Positions 12,846-21,594 of a DNA stretch of 23,197 nucleotides are shown piece by piece. Every line of letters starts with the position of its first letter. Position 1 is the stretch's first letter. Source of the DNA: a virus. The position numbers and the translations under genes are program-made. The DNA is taken from positions 1-23,197 of IMG/VR virus record IMGVR_UViG_3300042868_004379. The stretch is one strand, 5' to 3'. Under the pieces are notes generated by a model. It ran no database searches, was not told the DNA's origin, and worked only from the letters and a program-made list of their open reading frames with translations.

Positions 12846-13228
12846 ACAAGACCCACACCATACAAGATTCAAGTGGTAATAAGTTAATTGCCTCTCATAA
12901 AGATTCAATCATCAACCTATCATTGCTACTTGCTGATGGTAAGAAGAGAGCCATAGGTCAGATTGATAAAGCAACAAGAACTCTAAGACTGGTTAGGTCA
13001 AGGTCAAAGCATTTAATGAGGGTTAATAATTCATACGGCATCAACTACTACCTCATTGAGAATGGTGTAACATTTGACAAAGTTGAAATAATAGATGAAC
13101 AAAGTAGATGGTTAATACCTAAGGACTATCTTATTGAACATTGCACCACTATGAACTTCAAGGCTCAAGGATTTGAACTACAGAAATTCATATCACTTGA
13201 CAAATTAAATAGTTATGTAACTTTGTAG
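12842..13228 (+). CDS. Unknown protein immediately before terminase
   Basis: A 128-residue basic protein (LLLADGKKRAIGQIDKATRT, LRLVRSRSKHLMRVN), apparently mixed alpha/beta, without a recognised motif. Its stop codon lies 2 bases before the terminase small subunit, and its last codons contain the promoter for that gene (13197-13225). Function unknown; the basic surface could suggest nucleic-acid binding. Confidence 0.7.
   Translation: MNKTHTIQDSSGNKLIASHKDSIINLSLLLADGKKRAIGQIDKATRTLRLVRSRSKHLMRVNNSYGINYYLIENGVTFDKVEIIDEQSRWLIPKDYLIEHCTTMNFKAQGFELQKFISLDKLNSYVTL
13197..13225 (+). promoter_or_regulatory. Promoter of the terminase genes, inside the preceding gene
   Basis: TTG 13197-13199 and TAACTTTG 13218-13225, spacer 18 bases, match the Bacteroidota promoter. 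The box ends 5 bases before ATG 13231, implying a leader of only about 2-3 bases. It overlaps the last codons of the upstream ORF. Confidence 0.72.
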
Positions 13229-13230
13229 TT

Positions 13231-13677
13231 ATGGAAGCACAAGACGAACCTAATAAGGGAGGTAGACCAACTAAGTACAAGGAGGCATTTAATGACCAAG
13301 TATTTGAAATGGCTCTTCTTGGTTTATCAGATAGCCAAATGGCAAACATCTTAGGTATAACTGAACAAACATTAAACAATTGGAAAACCGAACACCCAAT
13401 GTTTTTTGAGTCATTAACGCAAGGGAAAGAGAATGCAGACGGCAAAGTAGCCAAAGCAATGTACAAACGTGCATTAGGTTTAACCATCATTGAAGAGGCA
13501 TTGACTAAAGATGGTCAGATAGTTCAGTTGAGAAAAGAACTGCCACCTGATACTCCAGCAGCGAAACATTGGTTAGCCAATAGACAAAGGAAACTTTGGG
13601 CAAACAATGGTGAAAGCACGATGTACACTACTGAGCCACTAATCATCATAAGGACTGAGGGAGACAAAGATGAATGA
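13231..13677 (+). CDS. Terminase small subunit
   Basis: A 148-residue TerS-type protein that recognises phage DNA for packaging and regulates the large subunit. The N-terminus GGRPTKYKEAF and the HTH (GLSDSQMANILGITEQTLNNW, then HPMFFESLTQGKENADGKV) are typical of phage small terminases with a DNA-binding domain followed by an oligomerisation helix (VAKAMYKRALG). The conserved tail PPDTPAAKHWLANRQRKLW is also characteristic. The stop overlaps the large-subunit ATG by 4 bases. It is the first gene after the promoter at 13197-13225. Confidence 0.9.
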   Translation: MEAQDEPNKGGRPTKYKEAFNDQVFEMALLGLSDSQMANILGITEQTLNNWKTEHPMFFESLTQGKENADGKVAKAMYKRALGLTIIEEALTKDGQIVQLRKELPPDTPAAKHWLANRQRKLWANNGESTMYTTEPLIIIRTEGDKDE

Positions 13678-14954
13678 GTTTCAAGTTAACCAAACGTCAA
13701 ACAACTGCATACGACTTAGCAGTTAATGGTGTTAAGAAAGTAATAGTCTTTGGTGGCGCAATTCGAGGTGGTAAGACCTACTGGTTACTACTAACTCTAT
13801 CATCACTCTGTTTACTCTACCCACGTTCAAGATGGGTAATCATTCGTAAGACCTTACCCGATTTAAAGAGGACAACCTTTCCATCATTTAGTTCAATACT
13901 TAACGATGGCTTGAATCAATACATTAGTTCATGGAATCGTGAGACCAATGTAGTTACATTCACTAATGGTAGTGTACTAATCTTTATGGCTGAATCATTT
14001 GATGATGATAAGGACTTGAATAGGTTCAGAGGGTTAGAAGTAAATGGTGCTGGGTTAGATGAAGTGAATGAGTTACAAGAAGCAACCTTCTACAAGGTGC
14101 AAGAAAGGATAGGTAGTTGGAATAAGGCAATAGGTCAACCACCAATAGTATGTTTGGCTACTTGCAACCCTGCTAACAATTGGGTTAAGTCAGTTATCTA
14201 TGAAAGGTGGAGAAACAATACACTACCTGATAAGTGGTCTTACATCAACTCACGTATCACAGATAACCCATACATCAGTCAAGACTATCTTGAGTCACTT
14301 AAAGAGTTACCACCAATTCAGTATGCAAGATTCGTAGAAGGTGACTGGGATGTAATGGACGATGTATCTAACCCATTCTTATATGCGTGGGATGATGATA
14401 GACACATAGACGATTCACTAACCATCAATCCTAACCTACCAGTATTCATATCAGTCGATTTTAATATTAACCCACTATCAGCATTAATCATCCAGCAACA
14501 TACAACTAAGGGGTGTTCAGTAGTTGGTGAAATTAACATTGACAAGGGTAGCATTGATGCTTTCTGTGATTATGTTGAGAGTCTTAATGTACCTCGTGGT
14601 TTGTTAAGAATAACTGGTGATGCAATGGGTAATGGTCGCAGCATTCAGCAACGTGATAACTCAAGTGCCTATACCCAAATCAAAAGAAGGTTATACCTTG
14701 CTGACTCACAGATAATCATACCAGCTAACCCTACGCACTATAATAGTCGAATAGACTGCAATAACGCATTAACAAGACTTGATGTAAAGGTCAACTCAGT
14801 TAGGTGTAAAGGATTCGTTTATGATGCTAAACAAGTACAATGTAATAGTGATGGTGGTATAATAAAGTCAAACAGAAAAAACTTATCAGAGAGGGCAGAT
14901 TTTCTTGATTGTTTCCGTTACTTTGTAAATTCAATTTTAAAAAGATACCTATGA
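13674..14954 (+). CDS. Terminase large subunit
   Basis: A 426-residue packaging motor. The N-terminal ATPase has Walker A GGAIRGGKT (27-35), Walker B GAGLDEVNEL (Asp129, Glu130) and a coupling motif near LATCNPANNW (161-170). The C-terminal RNase H-like nuclease has acidic residues Asp262 (ISVDFN), Asp316 (ITGDAMGN) and Asp409/Asp412 (ADFLDCFRYF). Both activities needed to cut concatemers and drive DNA into proheads are therefore intact. No portal gene follows, which is unusual. The next ORF starts in an ATGA overlap with the stop. Confidence 0.96.
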   Translation: MSFKLTKRQTTAYDLAVNGVKKVIVFGGAIRGGKTYWLLLTLSSLCLLYPRSRWVIIRKTLPDLKRTTFPSFSSILNDGLNQYISSWNRETNVVTFTNGSVLIFMAESFDDDKDLNRFRGLEVNGAGLDEVNELQEATFYKVQERIGSWNKAIGQPPIVCLATCNPANNWVKSVIYERWRNNTLPDKWSYINSRITDNPYISQDYLESLKELPPIQYARFVEGDWDVMDDVSNPFLYAWDDDRHIDDSLTINPNLPVFISVDFNINPLSALIIQQHTTKGCSVVGEINIDKGSIDAFCDYVESLNVPRGLLRITGDAMGNGRSIQQRDNSSAYTQIKRRLYLADSQIIIPANPTHYNSRIDCNNALTRLDVKVNSVRCKGFVYDAKQVQCNSDGGIIKSNRKNLSERADFLDCFRYFVNSILKRYL

Positions 14955-15295
14955 GCATTTGTTCACCTTGTTACGATTCAGGTAGTTATGTAGATGTATG
15001 TGCTACTGGTCTAACCTTTGGAGTAGCAGAACCCGATACATCATACCTTGTTTGCATCCAGTATAAGGCTACTGGTCGCATTCAGACCTTTGTATCCATT
15101 AGTGATGAGTTTGGTAACATTACCATTGAAGGTGTGTTAATCGACCCATTACAAGGTTATACGTTATGGATAACAACCGATACACCAAATGGTACAAGAC
15201 AAGACTTGACCATAGGTGAAGACACCTACACGTGCATTGACTTTAGCATTGCGGTAACTGATACTGAACCATCAATAGTTAATCTAACACTATGA
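14951..15295 (+). CDS. Small beta-rich unknown protein, probably virion-associated
   Basis: A 114-residue protein, MSICSPCYDSGSYVDVC at the N-terminus, with many Thr, Ile and Val and short strands (YLVCIQYKATGRIQTFVSI, YTLWITTDT). A compact beta-sandwich structural protein is likely. I choose ATG 14951, which overlaps the terminase stop by 4 bases; an earlier in-frame ATG at 14909 lies deep inside terminase. It is translationally coupled to the next gene. No homologous family is recognised. Confidence 0.65.
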   Translation: MSICSPCYDSGSYVDVCATGLTFGVAEPDTSYLVCIQYKATGRIQTFVSISDEFGNITIEGVLIDPLQGYTLWITTDTPNGTRQDLTIGEDTYTCIDFSIAVTDTEPSIVNLTL

Positions 15296-15498
15296 GCAAA
15301 CTATATGCAATAATCAAAGGGTGGTACTACTACCTGACTGCAAGTTCTAAGAATAAGAAGTTGAGTAGTGAACGAACTGCAATATGTAATAACTGCCAAC
15401 ATAGGTATAAGAGATTAAACCTTTGTAATGCTTGTGGGTGTTTCCTACCAGCCAAAACAAGGGTAGAAGATGCACAATGCCCACATGAATACTGGTGA
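15292..15498 (+). CDS. Small zinc-ribbon protein
   Basis: A 68-residue protein with a basic helical N-terminus and a cysteine cluster: CNNC (34-37), then CNAC and CGCF (about 47-53), and CPHEYW at the end. Two CxxC pairs spaced about ten residues apart match a zinc ribbon; a fifth and sixth Cys may also bind. Similar small CxxC proteins are frequent in phages of this group, but the role is unknown. ATG overlaps the previous stop by 4 bases. Confidence 0.7.
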   Translation: MSKLYAIIKGWYYYLTASSKNKKLSSERTAICNNCQHRYKRLNLCNACGCFLPAKTRVEDAQCPHEYW

Positions 15499-15501
15499 CC
15501 T

Positions 15502-15762
15502 ATGGCTAACTTTATCATCTTACAATCTACATTGATTGAGTATAATAAGAATATTGAAGATGAAGAGTTACAAGAATTATCATCAATTGACTTAGGAGAC
15601 TGCAAGGTATTAGTCAATGTCAATGCTATAATGATGGTCATAGAGAATCAAGGAACTACAATACTAACCTTAACCAACTTAGATAGGTTGGTTAGCAATA
15701 ACACAATAGATGAAGTTATTCAGAAAATTAATGCCTCACAAGTTGTGGCATCGATTCAATAG
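15502..15762 (+). CDS. Small protein, FlbD-like in pattern
   Basis: An 86-residue protein. The last 50 residues (VLVNVNAIMMVIENQGTTI, then LTLTNLDRLVSNNTIDEVI) have the strand-turn-strand-helix pattern of the FlbD family, in which a small protein has I-x-V-N followed by a hydrophobic strand and a final E-E-V-I helix. Similar small proteins occur in phage structural regions. The call is from pattern only. Its 3' end overlaps the tail chaperone gene by 53 bases. Confidence 0.55.
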   Translation: MANFIILQSTLIEYNKNIEDEELQELSSIDLGDCKVLVNVNAIMMVIENQGTTILTLTNLDRLVSNNTIDEVIQKINASQVVASIQ

Positions 15763-16360
15763 ATGGAATAAAAAACAAACCAGTTACAATCTTGTTAAGG
15801 TATTCACTCAAGATGGGTATAACTATCTTAGATTCCCTAAAGAGACCAATATGCCACTTGAAAGATTCTCAATGTCGATGGCATTACTTGAAAGACTTAG
15901 TTCAGGTATTAGTGGTTCAGAGATGGAAGGTATCTTAGAAGGTATGGAGAAAGCATTAAGTGCTGGTCTATCCAACCCTAAGAACGCAGCATTAGTTGCT
16001 ACCTACATTCACATCATACGTGAACGTCAAGACACCATCATACATCGTGACCTACTGCTCAACATAGCTGCTACATGGATTATACGTGATGATGAAGACC
16101 CAACAATAATCAATAATGATATTCACAAAGAAAAACTTGATGTATTCGAAAAGATGTGCAAGGAGGGTTCACACGATTTTTTTACACGGCTGGGTATAGA
16201 GCCGCTAATACCCTTAATGTCTATGTCTCCAAGCGACTTTCAGAAATTATGGGAGTACAACGTGGAAGCACAACGCAACCTAATCAAAGCATTGACCCAC
16301 TTAGATTCAGTCCACGATACAGAGCGACCGAAACGACAACGAGAATTAAAAATCAAGTGA
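15710..16360 (+). CDS. Tail assembly chaperone (gpG-like), zero-frame product
   Basis: A 216-residue, mostly helical protein positioned just before the tape measure gene, the standard place for the lambda gpG/gpGT-type chaperone that coats the tape measure during tail assembly. Recognisable patterns include FSMSMALLERLSSGISGSEM and LVATYIHIIRERQDTIIHRD. Codons 156-158 (Asp-Phe-Phe) contain a seven-T slippery run at 16177-16183. A -1 shift there would join the first 158 residues to 99 residues of another frame (16183-16479), giving a 257-residue product. ATG 15710 is used; ATG 15731 (MPHKLW) is an alternative start. Confidence 0.7.
   Translation: MKLFRKLMPHKLWHRFNRWNKKQTSYNLVKVFTQDGYNYLRFPKETNMPLERFSMSMALLERLSSGISGSEMEGILEGMEKALSAGLSNPKNAALVATYIHIIRERQDTIIHRDLLLNIAATWIIRDDEDPTIINNDIHKEKLDVFEKMCKEGSHDFFTRLGIEPLIPLMSMSPSDFQKLWEYNVEAQRNLIKALTHLDSVHDTERPKRQRELKIK
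16177..16213 (+). other. Predicted -1 ribosomal frameshift site with downstream structure
   Basis: T TTT TTT at 16177-16183 is in the correct phase (zero-frame Phe-Phe at 16178-16183) for -1 slippage. Downstream, CGGCT (16187-16191) pairs with AGCCG (16200-16204), and GGGTAT (16192-16197) pairs with ATACCC (16208-16213). The two stems cross, so either alternate hairpins or a compact pseudoknot can form. The second stem begins 8 bases after the slip, near the usual spacing. The shifted frame stays open to 16482. Confidence 0.65.
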
Positions 16361-16482
16361 TGACAATAGTTGACGGTGATGTAATGTCATACAATCAACT
16401 AATGCATAGTGATGTTGATTTATTTATTACTAAATTTGAATCGTTCATAAAATCTCAACAACGTGGCAATAGTATACATTGA
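16360..16482 (+). CDS. Short ORF or C-terminal extension of the tail chaperone (gpT-like)
   Basis: A 40-residue frame (MTIVDGDVMSYNQLMHSDVD at the start) whose ATG overlaps the chaperone stop (TGATG), so it could be made by coupled translation. The same frame is open upstream to at least 16156 and is entered by the predicted -1 shift at 16177-16183, so it is also the end of the 257-residue fusion. It ends 20 bases into the tape measure gene. The helical segment DLFITKFESFIKSQQRG resembles the extension part of gpGT-type proteins. Which route operates cannot be decided here. Confidence 0.6.
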   Translation: MTIVDGDVMSYNQLMHSDVDLFITKFESFIKSQQRGNSIH

Positions 16483-19400
16483 ATATGAAGCGAAAGCAGC
16501 ATCACTTAAAAGTGTAACTGATACTATTATCAATGCTAATAAACAGATTAGTGACTCTGCTCAGACATCAGCTAACTTAGCTAATGAAGTTTATAAATCA
16601 GTAGGTAAATCAATTAGTGCTGCATTTGCATCTAAAGATGTACAAAAATCACTTGATGCAAATCTTAAATCAATCAACTCTTCTAAAGATTCAATTGTTA
16701 AATTAAATGATGAATCAGTTAAATATGCTAAAGCTGGTGCATCATTAGCATATGGTATTAAGAATACTGGTATTGAAGCATTAAAAGCAAATAAAGAAAT
16801 TAGTAGTCTACAACAAACTATTTTCACTTTAGGTAAGAATAGTAACAATACTGGTGAAAAGGCACAATCATTAAAGAGTAGGTTAGCAGCATTAAAAGAG
16901 CAGATAAATCAATTAGATGAAGCAGGTCTATCGGGTAGTAGTGCATTTGAGCAACTATCAGTAGAAGCAGGTCAATTGGCTGACCAAGCAGGTGACACAC
17001 AAGAAAGGATTAGAACATTAGCATCTGATACATTTAAGTTTGATGCAGCCATTGGTGCAGTTAAAGGTCTTGCATCAGTATTTGCAGTTGCACAAGGTTC
17101 TGCTGCATTATTTGGTATTGAAAGTGAAGACCTTAACAAGTCTATAGCACGAACACAAGCATCAGTAGCCCTACTGACAGGACTTAATGAGATTGCTAAT
17201 TTAGTAGCAGGTCAAGGTGCTACCAAGATAGCCTTACAGAATATATTCCTAAAAGATAAGGTAGTAGTGACAAATGTTGCTACTGCATCTGTTGTTGCAT
17301 TAACAACTGCTGAAGAAGGTGCAGCGGTAGCAACATTAGCCACAAAGAAGACTCTTGACTTATTAAAGGTATCTATCGCAGCAACTGGCATAGGTGCATT
17401 CGTTCTTTTGTTTGGTGCTTTGTATAAAATATACGAACAGAATGCAGAAGCCAATAAGAAATACAAAGAAGCATTAGACGAATCAGAAAAGTCAATTAAA
17501 AATAATAAAGAAACATTAAAAGAATTTAACAAGACTCAAGAAACGGCAAAAGATAATTTAGATATTTTACTTAATAAAGAAACTGCAACATCTGTAGCAA
17601 GAAAGAATGCATTGAAAGAACAAGAAGATGCTATTAAAATTGGTATCTTACCACAAGTTATTGCTATACAAAATTTAGTTGCTGAACAAAAGAGATTAGA
17701 AGAGCAGATAAAGAAAAATGATGAGGCATCAAGAACTGCTAACAAAGCAGCACGATTTGATGCAGAAGGTAAAGTAGCATTGGCTGGTCAAGAAATTGCT
17801 GCTGACAATACTGCAAATGAAGAGAAGTTGGCAAACATAAAAAAGGCATTAATTAAAACCAATGCAGCAAAAGCCGAACTTACTAAAGAAGGTAATGAAA
17901 CTGCACTTGCTATTAATGCTGAATTTGATAAGAAAGAATTAGATGAACAAACTGAAAAGAACAATAAGTTAAATGATGAATTGTTAAAGTCTGCATTAAA
18001 CAGATTAAAGATTAGACAATTGACATTTGGTGAATCGGTTCAAACATCAATTGATATAGCTAAGAAAGAATCAGAAATTGAGATTAACTCAGCTAAAGGT
18101 AGTATCAAGAATGCAAAGTTAAGAGCATCAACCATTGCATTAATTCAAGCACAATTAGCAAATACTATTTCAAAAATTAATCTTGAAGCCACTAACAAAG
18201 CAATAGAAGATGAAGTTAAGTTAATCGAGGCTAAAAAGGTTTTGAATACTGCTACAATTGAAGATGAAATTAAACAAGCAAATCTTTCTTTTACTGCTGA
18301 AAAAAATAGTCTTGAAGCAAGAATAAAATTAAATCAAGCAACAGATGCTGACCTTGAATTACTCAAGGCTAATCACGAAAAAAAGATTATAGATATAACC
18401 AGCAGAGCAATTCAAGAAGAATACAATTTAAGAGTTCAGGCATTTGAATTAAGAAAATTGTTAGGTGCTACTACTTTAGCAGAAGAATTGAGTTTGATAC
18501 GTGCAAGAGGTGAAGCAGAATTGAAAGCAAATGAATTATCTAATAGTTCACTTGAAGTCAAAGAGGCTAATAGAAAGACTATCATAGCTAAGACTGATGC
18601 TGACATCACTCAGGCAAAAGTAATTGAGGCAAACAAACGTATTGACATAGACAATGCAGAAAACCAAGCAGCACTTACATTAGGTATTGCAACATCTGAA
18701 CAAAGAATAAAATTGATTGAAGATGAAGGTCAGAAAGCATTAAATTTACTTGATAAGAAACTATTAGGTGAAGAGGCATACAATGCAGCAGTCATCAAGA
18801 TTAATGCAGATACTACTGCCAAACTTAATGCAGAACAAGATGCACGAGTTGATAAGGTATTTGAATATGCTAATGCTATTGGCAACTTATTTTCTTCAAT
18901 TAATGAATTAAGTAAACAATCAACTGATGAAAGAATTTCTTATATAACAGAATCAAGTAAAAGAGAACTTGATGCAATTAATAGTTCTGAAGCATCAGAA
19001 ATTGAAAAGGCAAAATTAAGAGTTGAATTAGAAAAAACTACAACTAAAGCAATTGCAGAAGAGAAAACTAAACAAGCAAATAGAGATAAGGCATTAGCAA
19101 TCTTTCAAGCAATAGTAGCAACTGCAAGGGCAGTAGCAGAGGCATTACCAAACATACCATTATCAATCTTGGTTGGTGCTGCTGGTTTAATTCAGATATC
19201 TGCAATTCAAAGTCAACCAGTTCCTAAGTTTGAAAAGGGTGGTGAGATTGGCGGTAACAGACATAGTCAAGGTGGCACGATGGTAGAAGCAGAGCAAGGT
19301 GAGTATATCGTTAATAGAAAACAAACATCAGCCCACAGAAGAGAATTGAATGCATTAAATCAATCCTCAGATGCCTTTAAGAAGCTAATCAATGAAAGGT

Positions 19401-19582
19401 ATGTTAGACCAGCATTGATGAACTATATGTTAGGTTCTAAATCTAAAGAGATGGGTGTTAATGTGAATGCCACCCTAAACTCAAAAACTATGGAGGCTGA
19501 ACTTAAAGGATTGAGAAAGGACATGAGACAATCAAAGGCACGTTATAACAACTCAATTGATTCAAGATACCAATGGCAGTAG
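16463..19582 (+). CDS. Tape measure protein
   Basis: A 1039-residue tail tape measure protein, which would set tail length; at roughly 0.15 nm per residue this implies a tail of about 150 nm. It is long, Ala/Lys/Glu-rich and helical, with extended coiled coil between about residues 330 and 880. A hydrophobic segment lies at about 302-322 (ATGIGAFVLLFGALYKIY), and a second near 890-915 (LPNIPLSILVGAAGLIQISA). The C-terminal part, FEKGGEIGGNRHSQGGTMVE then GEYIVNRK (about 919-955), is a motif common in phage tape measures. The start is a GTG overlapping the preceding frame by 20 bases. It is followed by a distal tail gene. Confidence 0.92.
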   Translation: MAIVYIEYEAKAASLKSVTDTIINANKQISDSAQTSANLANEVYKSVGKSISAAFASKDVQKSLDANLKSINSSKDSIVKLNDESVKYAKAGASLAYGIKNTGIEALKANKEISSLQQTIFTLGKNSNNTGEKAQSLKSRLAALKEQINQLDEAGLSGSSAFEQLSVEAGQLADQAGDTQERIRTLASDTFKFDAAIGAVKGLASVFAVAQGSAALFGIESEDLNKSIARTQASVALLTGLNEIANLVAGQGATKIALQNIFLKDKVVVTNVATASVVALTTAEEGAAVATLATKKTLDLLKVSIAATGIGAFVLLFGALYKIYEQNAEANKKYKEALDESEKSIKNNKETLKEFNKTQETAKDNLDILLNKETATSVARKNALKEQEDAIKIGILPQVIAIQNLVAEQKRLEEQIKKNDEASRTANKAARFDAEGKVALAGQEIAADNTANEEKLANIKKALIKTNAAKAELTKEGNETALAINAEFDKKELDEQTEKNNKLNDELLKSALNRLKIRQLTFGESVQTSIDIAKKESEIEINSAKGSIKNAKLRASTIALIQAQLANTISKINLEATNKAIEDEVKLIEAKKVLNTATIEDEIKQANLSFTAEKNSLEARIKLNQATDADLELLKANHEKKIIDITSRAIQEEYNLRVQAFELRKLLGATTLAEELSLIRARGEAELKANELSNSSLEVKEANRKTIIAKTDADITQAKVIEANKRIDIDNAENQAALTLGIATSEQRIKLIEDEGQKALNLLDKKLLGEEAYNAAVIKINADTTAKLNAEQDARVDKVFEYANAIGNLFSSINELSKQSTDERISYITESSKRELDAINSSEASEIEKAKLRVELEKTTTKAIAEEKTKQANRDKALAIFQAIVATARAVAEALPNIPLSILVGAAGLIQISAIQSQPVPKFEKGGEIGGNRHSQGGTMVEAEQGEYIVNRKQTSAHRRELNALNQSSDAFKKLINERYVRPALMNYMLGSKSKEMGVNVNATLNSKTMEAELKGLRKDMRQSKARYNNSIDSRYQWQ

Positions 19583-21594
19583 ACATAAGATTCTTAATTG
19601 ATGGTGCTGATAGAGGTCAACCAACTAATGCTAATGAATTTGGTTTTACTATAGCAGAAGAGTCAACTATTAACGCTCGTATAGTTTCCTTTAATAATGA
19701 ACTTAACTTTACTGCTGGTGCATTTGAATACATCTACAATAATTTAATTGATACTGGTGGTTGTTCATTGATTGATGTTGAGGTACAATATATTTGTGAT
19801 GGTTTTTGGAAGAAATTAACTAAGGGGTATATAGTAGTTAGTGAATGTACATTTGACATTGATAGGTGTAGTGTTTCAACTAAGTTATACGATGATTCAT
19901 TTTCAACTAAGATTAATAACAATAAAAGTATTCCATTTTATAGTAATTCTCCTATAACAAAAAACTTGCAACCAATAGTAACACCAACTATTTATGATGT
20001 TGCATTTTTTAATCCATCTAATGGAAACTTTGACATGGGAAACCTTGTTGGATGTATCAAGATATATGATGCATTGAAGTTTCTTGTTAGTTGTATGAGT
20101 GATAATTTTGTAGATTTTGAAAGCGACTACTTCCGCAACCAGATTGATAGCGTAGGATATGGCAAAACTCTGATGATGACAAATGGTTTAGCCATTAGAA
20201 CTCCAAACCAATCACCTACTCAGATGACCTTTGATAAGTTGTATCAAGCACTTAACAAAAAGATAAGATTGGGAATGGTGATTGAAAGACAATCTAATGG
20301 TAGACCATTATTAAGAATTGAAAATTATGATTATTTTCAACAACTTAACCCTTCAGCAAACTTATATGACCAACCTGATATAAAGATGGCATTTGATAAG
20401 ACTCAGCTATATGCGGCTGTGAACTTTGGCTCTGACCCATTCTTGTATCCATCACAATGTAATGGTGGTGCTGGTGGTTGTTTATTTCCACAGATTGCAT
20501 TTCGTGGATTTAGAGATGAAACCTTTGGTATACTGGGAGATTGTAATACATCTAATGTAATGGATTTGAAAAGTGGAGATGTTGTTTTTGATACTAATGT
20601 AATTGATGATATGTGGAGGTATAATAATGACCAGTATGATTTGGGAATGGTACTTGTTGATGCAAACTTTTATGGGTCAACAGAACCAATTTATGCAGAT
20701 GACCAAGACCCATTAGGTATAGGAGGTCATGTATATAATGCCGATTACATAAATGAACAAGTATCTCAGAACTGGCTTGGTGGTTTTCCTAATAGCTTAT
20801 TTCAATATTTATCTGTTGCATTTAATCCATATGATACTATAGTAATTGCTAATTCAAATTACAATCCATCTTCTTACCCAAATTTTCAAATAAACTTTGG
20901 TGGTAATTTAAATTATAGCGGATTTAATAGTAGCTACCTAGTTTTTGGAAATCAATTTTTTGACCCTAATAATTTATTTGATGGTCAAACATATAGTGTA
21001 CCATATACTGGTCTTTATCAAGTTGAAGGAAGCATTGCATTTGGTGCTGTTCCACAAATTGCTGCAAGATTTAAAGGTAGAAGATTTCAAGCATTAATAA
21101 GAAGATTTGATTCTTCAGGTACATTGGTACAAACAACTTATGGTGCATTATCACCAACATATCTTGGTTTATCAGTAGCATATTGTGATTTTGATATACA
21201 AGTAGCTTGTAATCAAACTGACTTAATAAGAATTGATATTGTAGGTAATTTTGTTGCAAATGTAACAACTTGCGACCAACCAGTAATAAATTCTGTTAAT
21301 GTAAGTGGTCTGTCAAGAGCAACAAGATTATATATAAAAGGAACTCCATTTGAGCCAAGTGCATTGGTTGAAGTTGACCCTAACTCAATTAGAAGATTAT
21401 TGTATAAGTTTGACCGACCATTAACGATGACTGAGATTGAGCAGATACTTGATAACTCTTCAAGACCAATTTCATTTGGTAGATGGGATGACCCGTTAAG
21501 AGTTATTAAAGGATACATCAAGAAGTTGGATGTCAAAAGCATCATTGAACAAGAAGCATCATTTGAACTTAAATCAAACAAGATACTAAGATGA
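19573..21594 (+). CDS. Large distal-tail/baseplate-type protein
   Basis: A 673-residue protein starting 10 bases inside the tape measure gene. It is beta-rich with many Asn, Tyr and Asp and few charged runs. The first ~110 residues (DIRFLIDGADRGQPTNANEF, later GYIVVSECTFDI) could form a compact tail-hub-like domain; residues about 430-610 look like carbohydrate-binding or jelly-roll-like strands with GLYQVEGSIAFGAVP in the middle. The C-terminus has FELKSNKILR. Location right after the tape measure, where Dit/Tal-type proteins lie, supports a tail-tip or baseplate function. No signature motif or catalytic residue is seen. It ends in an ATGA overlap. Confidence 0.7.
   Translation: MAVDIRFLIDGADRGQPTNANEFGFTIAEESTINARIVSFNNELNFTAGAFEYIYNNLIDTGGCSLIDVEVQYICDGFWKKLTKGYIVVSECTFDIDRCSVSTKLYDDSFSTKINNNKSIPFYSNSPITKNLQPIVTPTIYDVAFFNPSNGNFDMGNLVGCIKIYDALKFLVSCMSDNFVDFESDYFRNQIDSVGYGKTLMMTNGLAIRTPNQSPTQMTFDKLYQALNKKIRLGMVIERQSNGRPLLRIENYDYFQQLNPSANLYDQPDIKMAFDKTQLYAAVNFGSDPFLYPSQCNGGAGGCLFPQIAFRGFRDETFGILGDCNTSNVMDLKSGDVVFDTNVIDDMWRYNNDQYDLGMVLVDANFYGSTEPIYADDQDPLGIGGHVYNADYINEQVSQNWLGGFPNSLFQYLSVAFNPYDTIVIANSNYNPSSYPNFQINFGGNLNYSGFNSSYLVFGNQFFDPNNLFDGQTYSVPYTGLYQVEGSIAFGAVPQIAARFKGRRFQALIRRFDSSGTLVQTTYGALSPTYLGLSVAYCDFDIQVACNQTDLIRIDIVGNFVANVTTCDQPVINSVNVSGLSRATRLYIKGTPFEPSALVEVDPNSIRRLLYKFDRPLTMTEIEQILDNSSRPISFGRWDDPLRVIKGYIKKLDVKSIIEQEASFELKSNKILR

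Noticed and set aside
16156-16359. Separate gene starting at ATG 16156 in the -1 frame
   Set aside because: It would overlap the chaperone by over 200 bases and has no initiation signal; the frame is better explained as the frameshift extension, with a possible restart at 16360.
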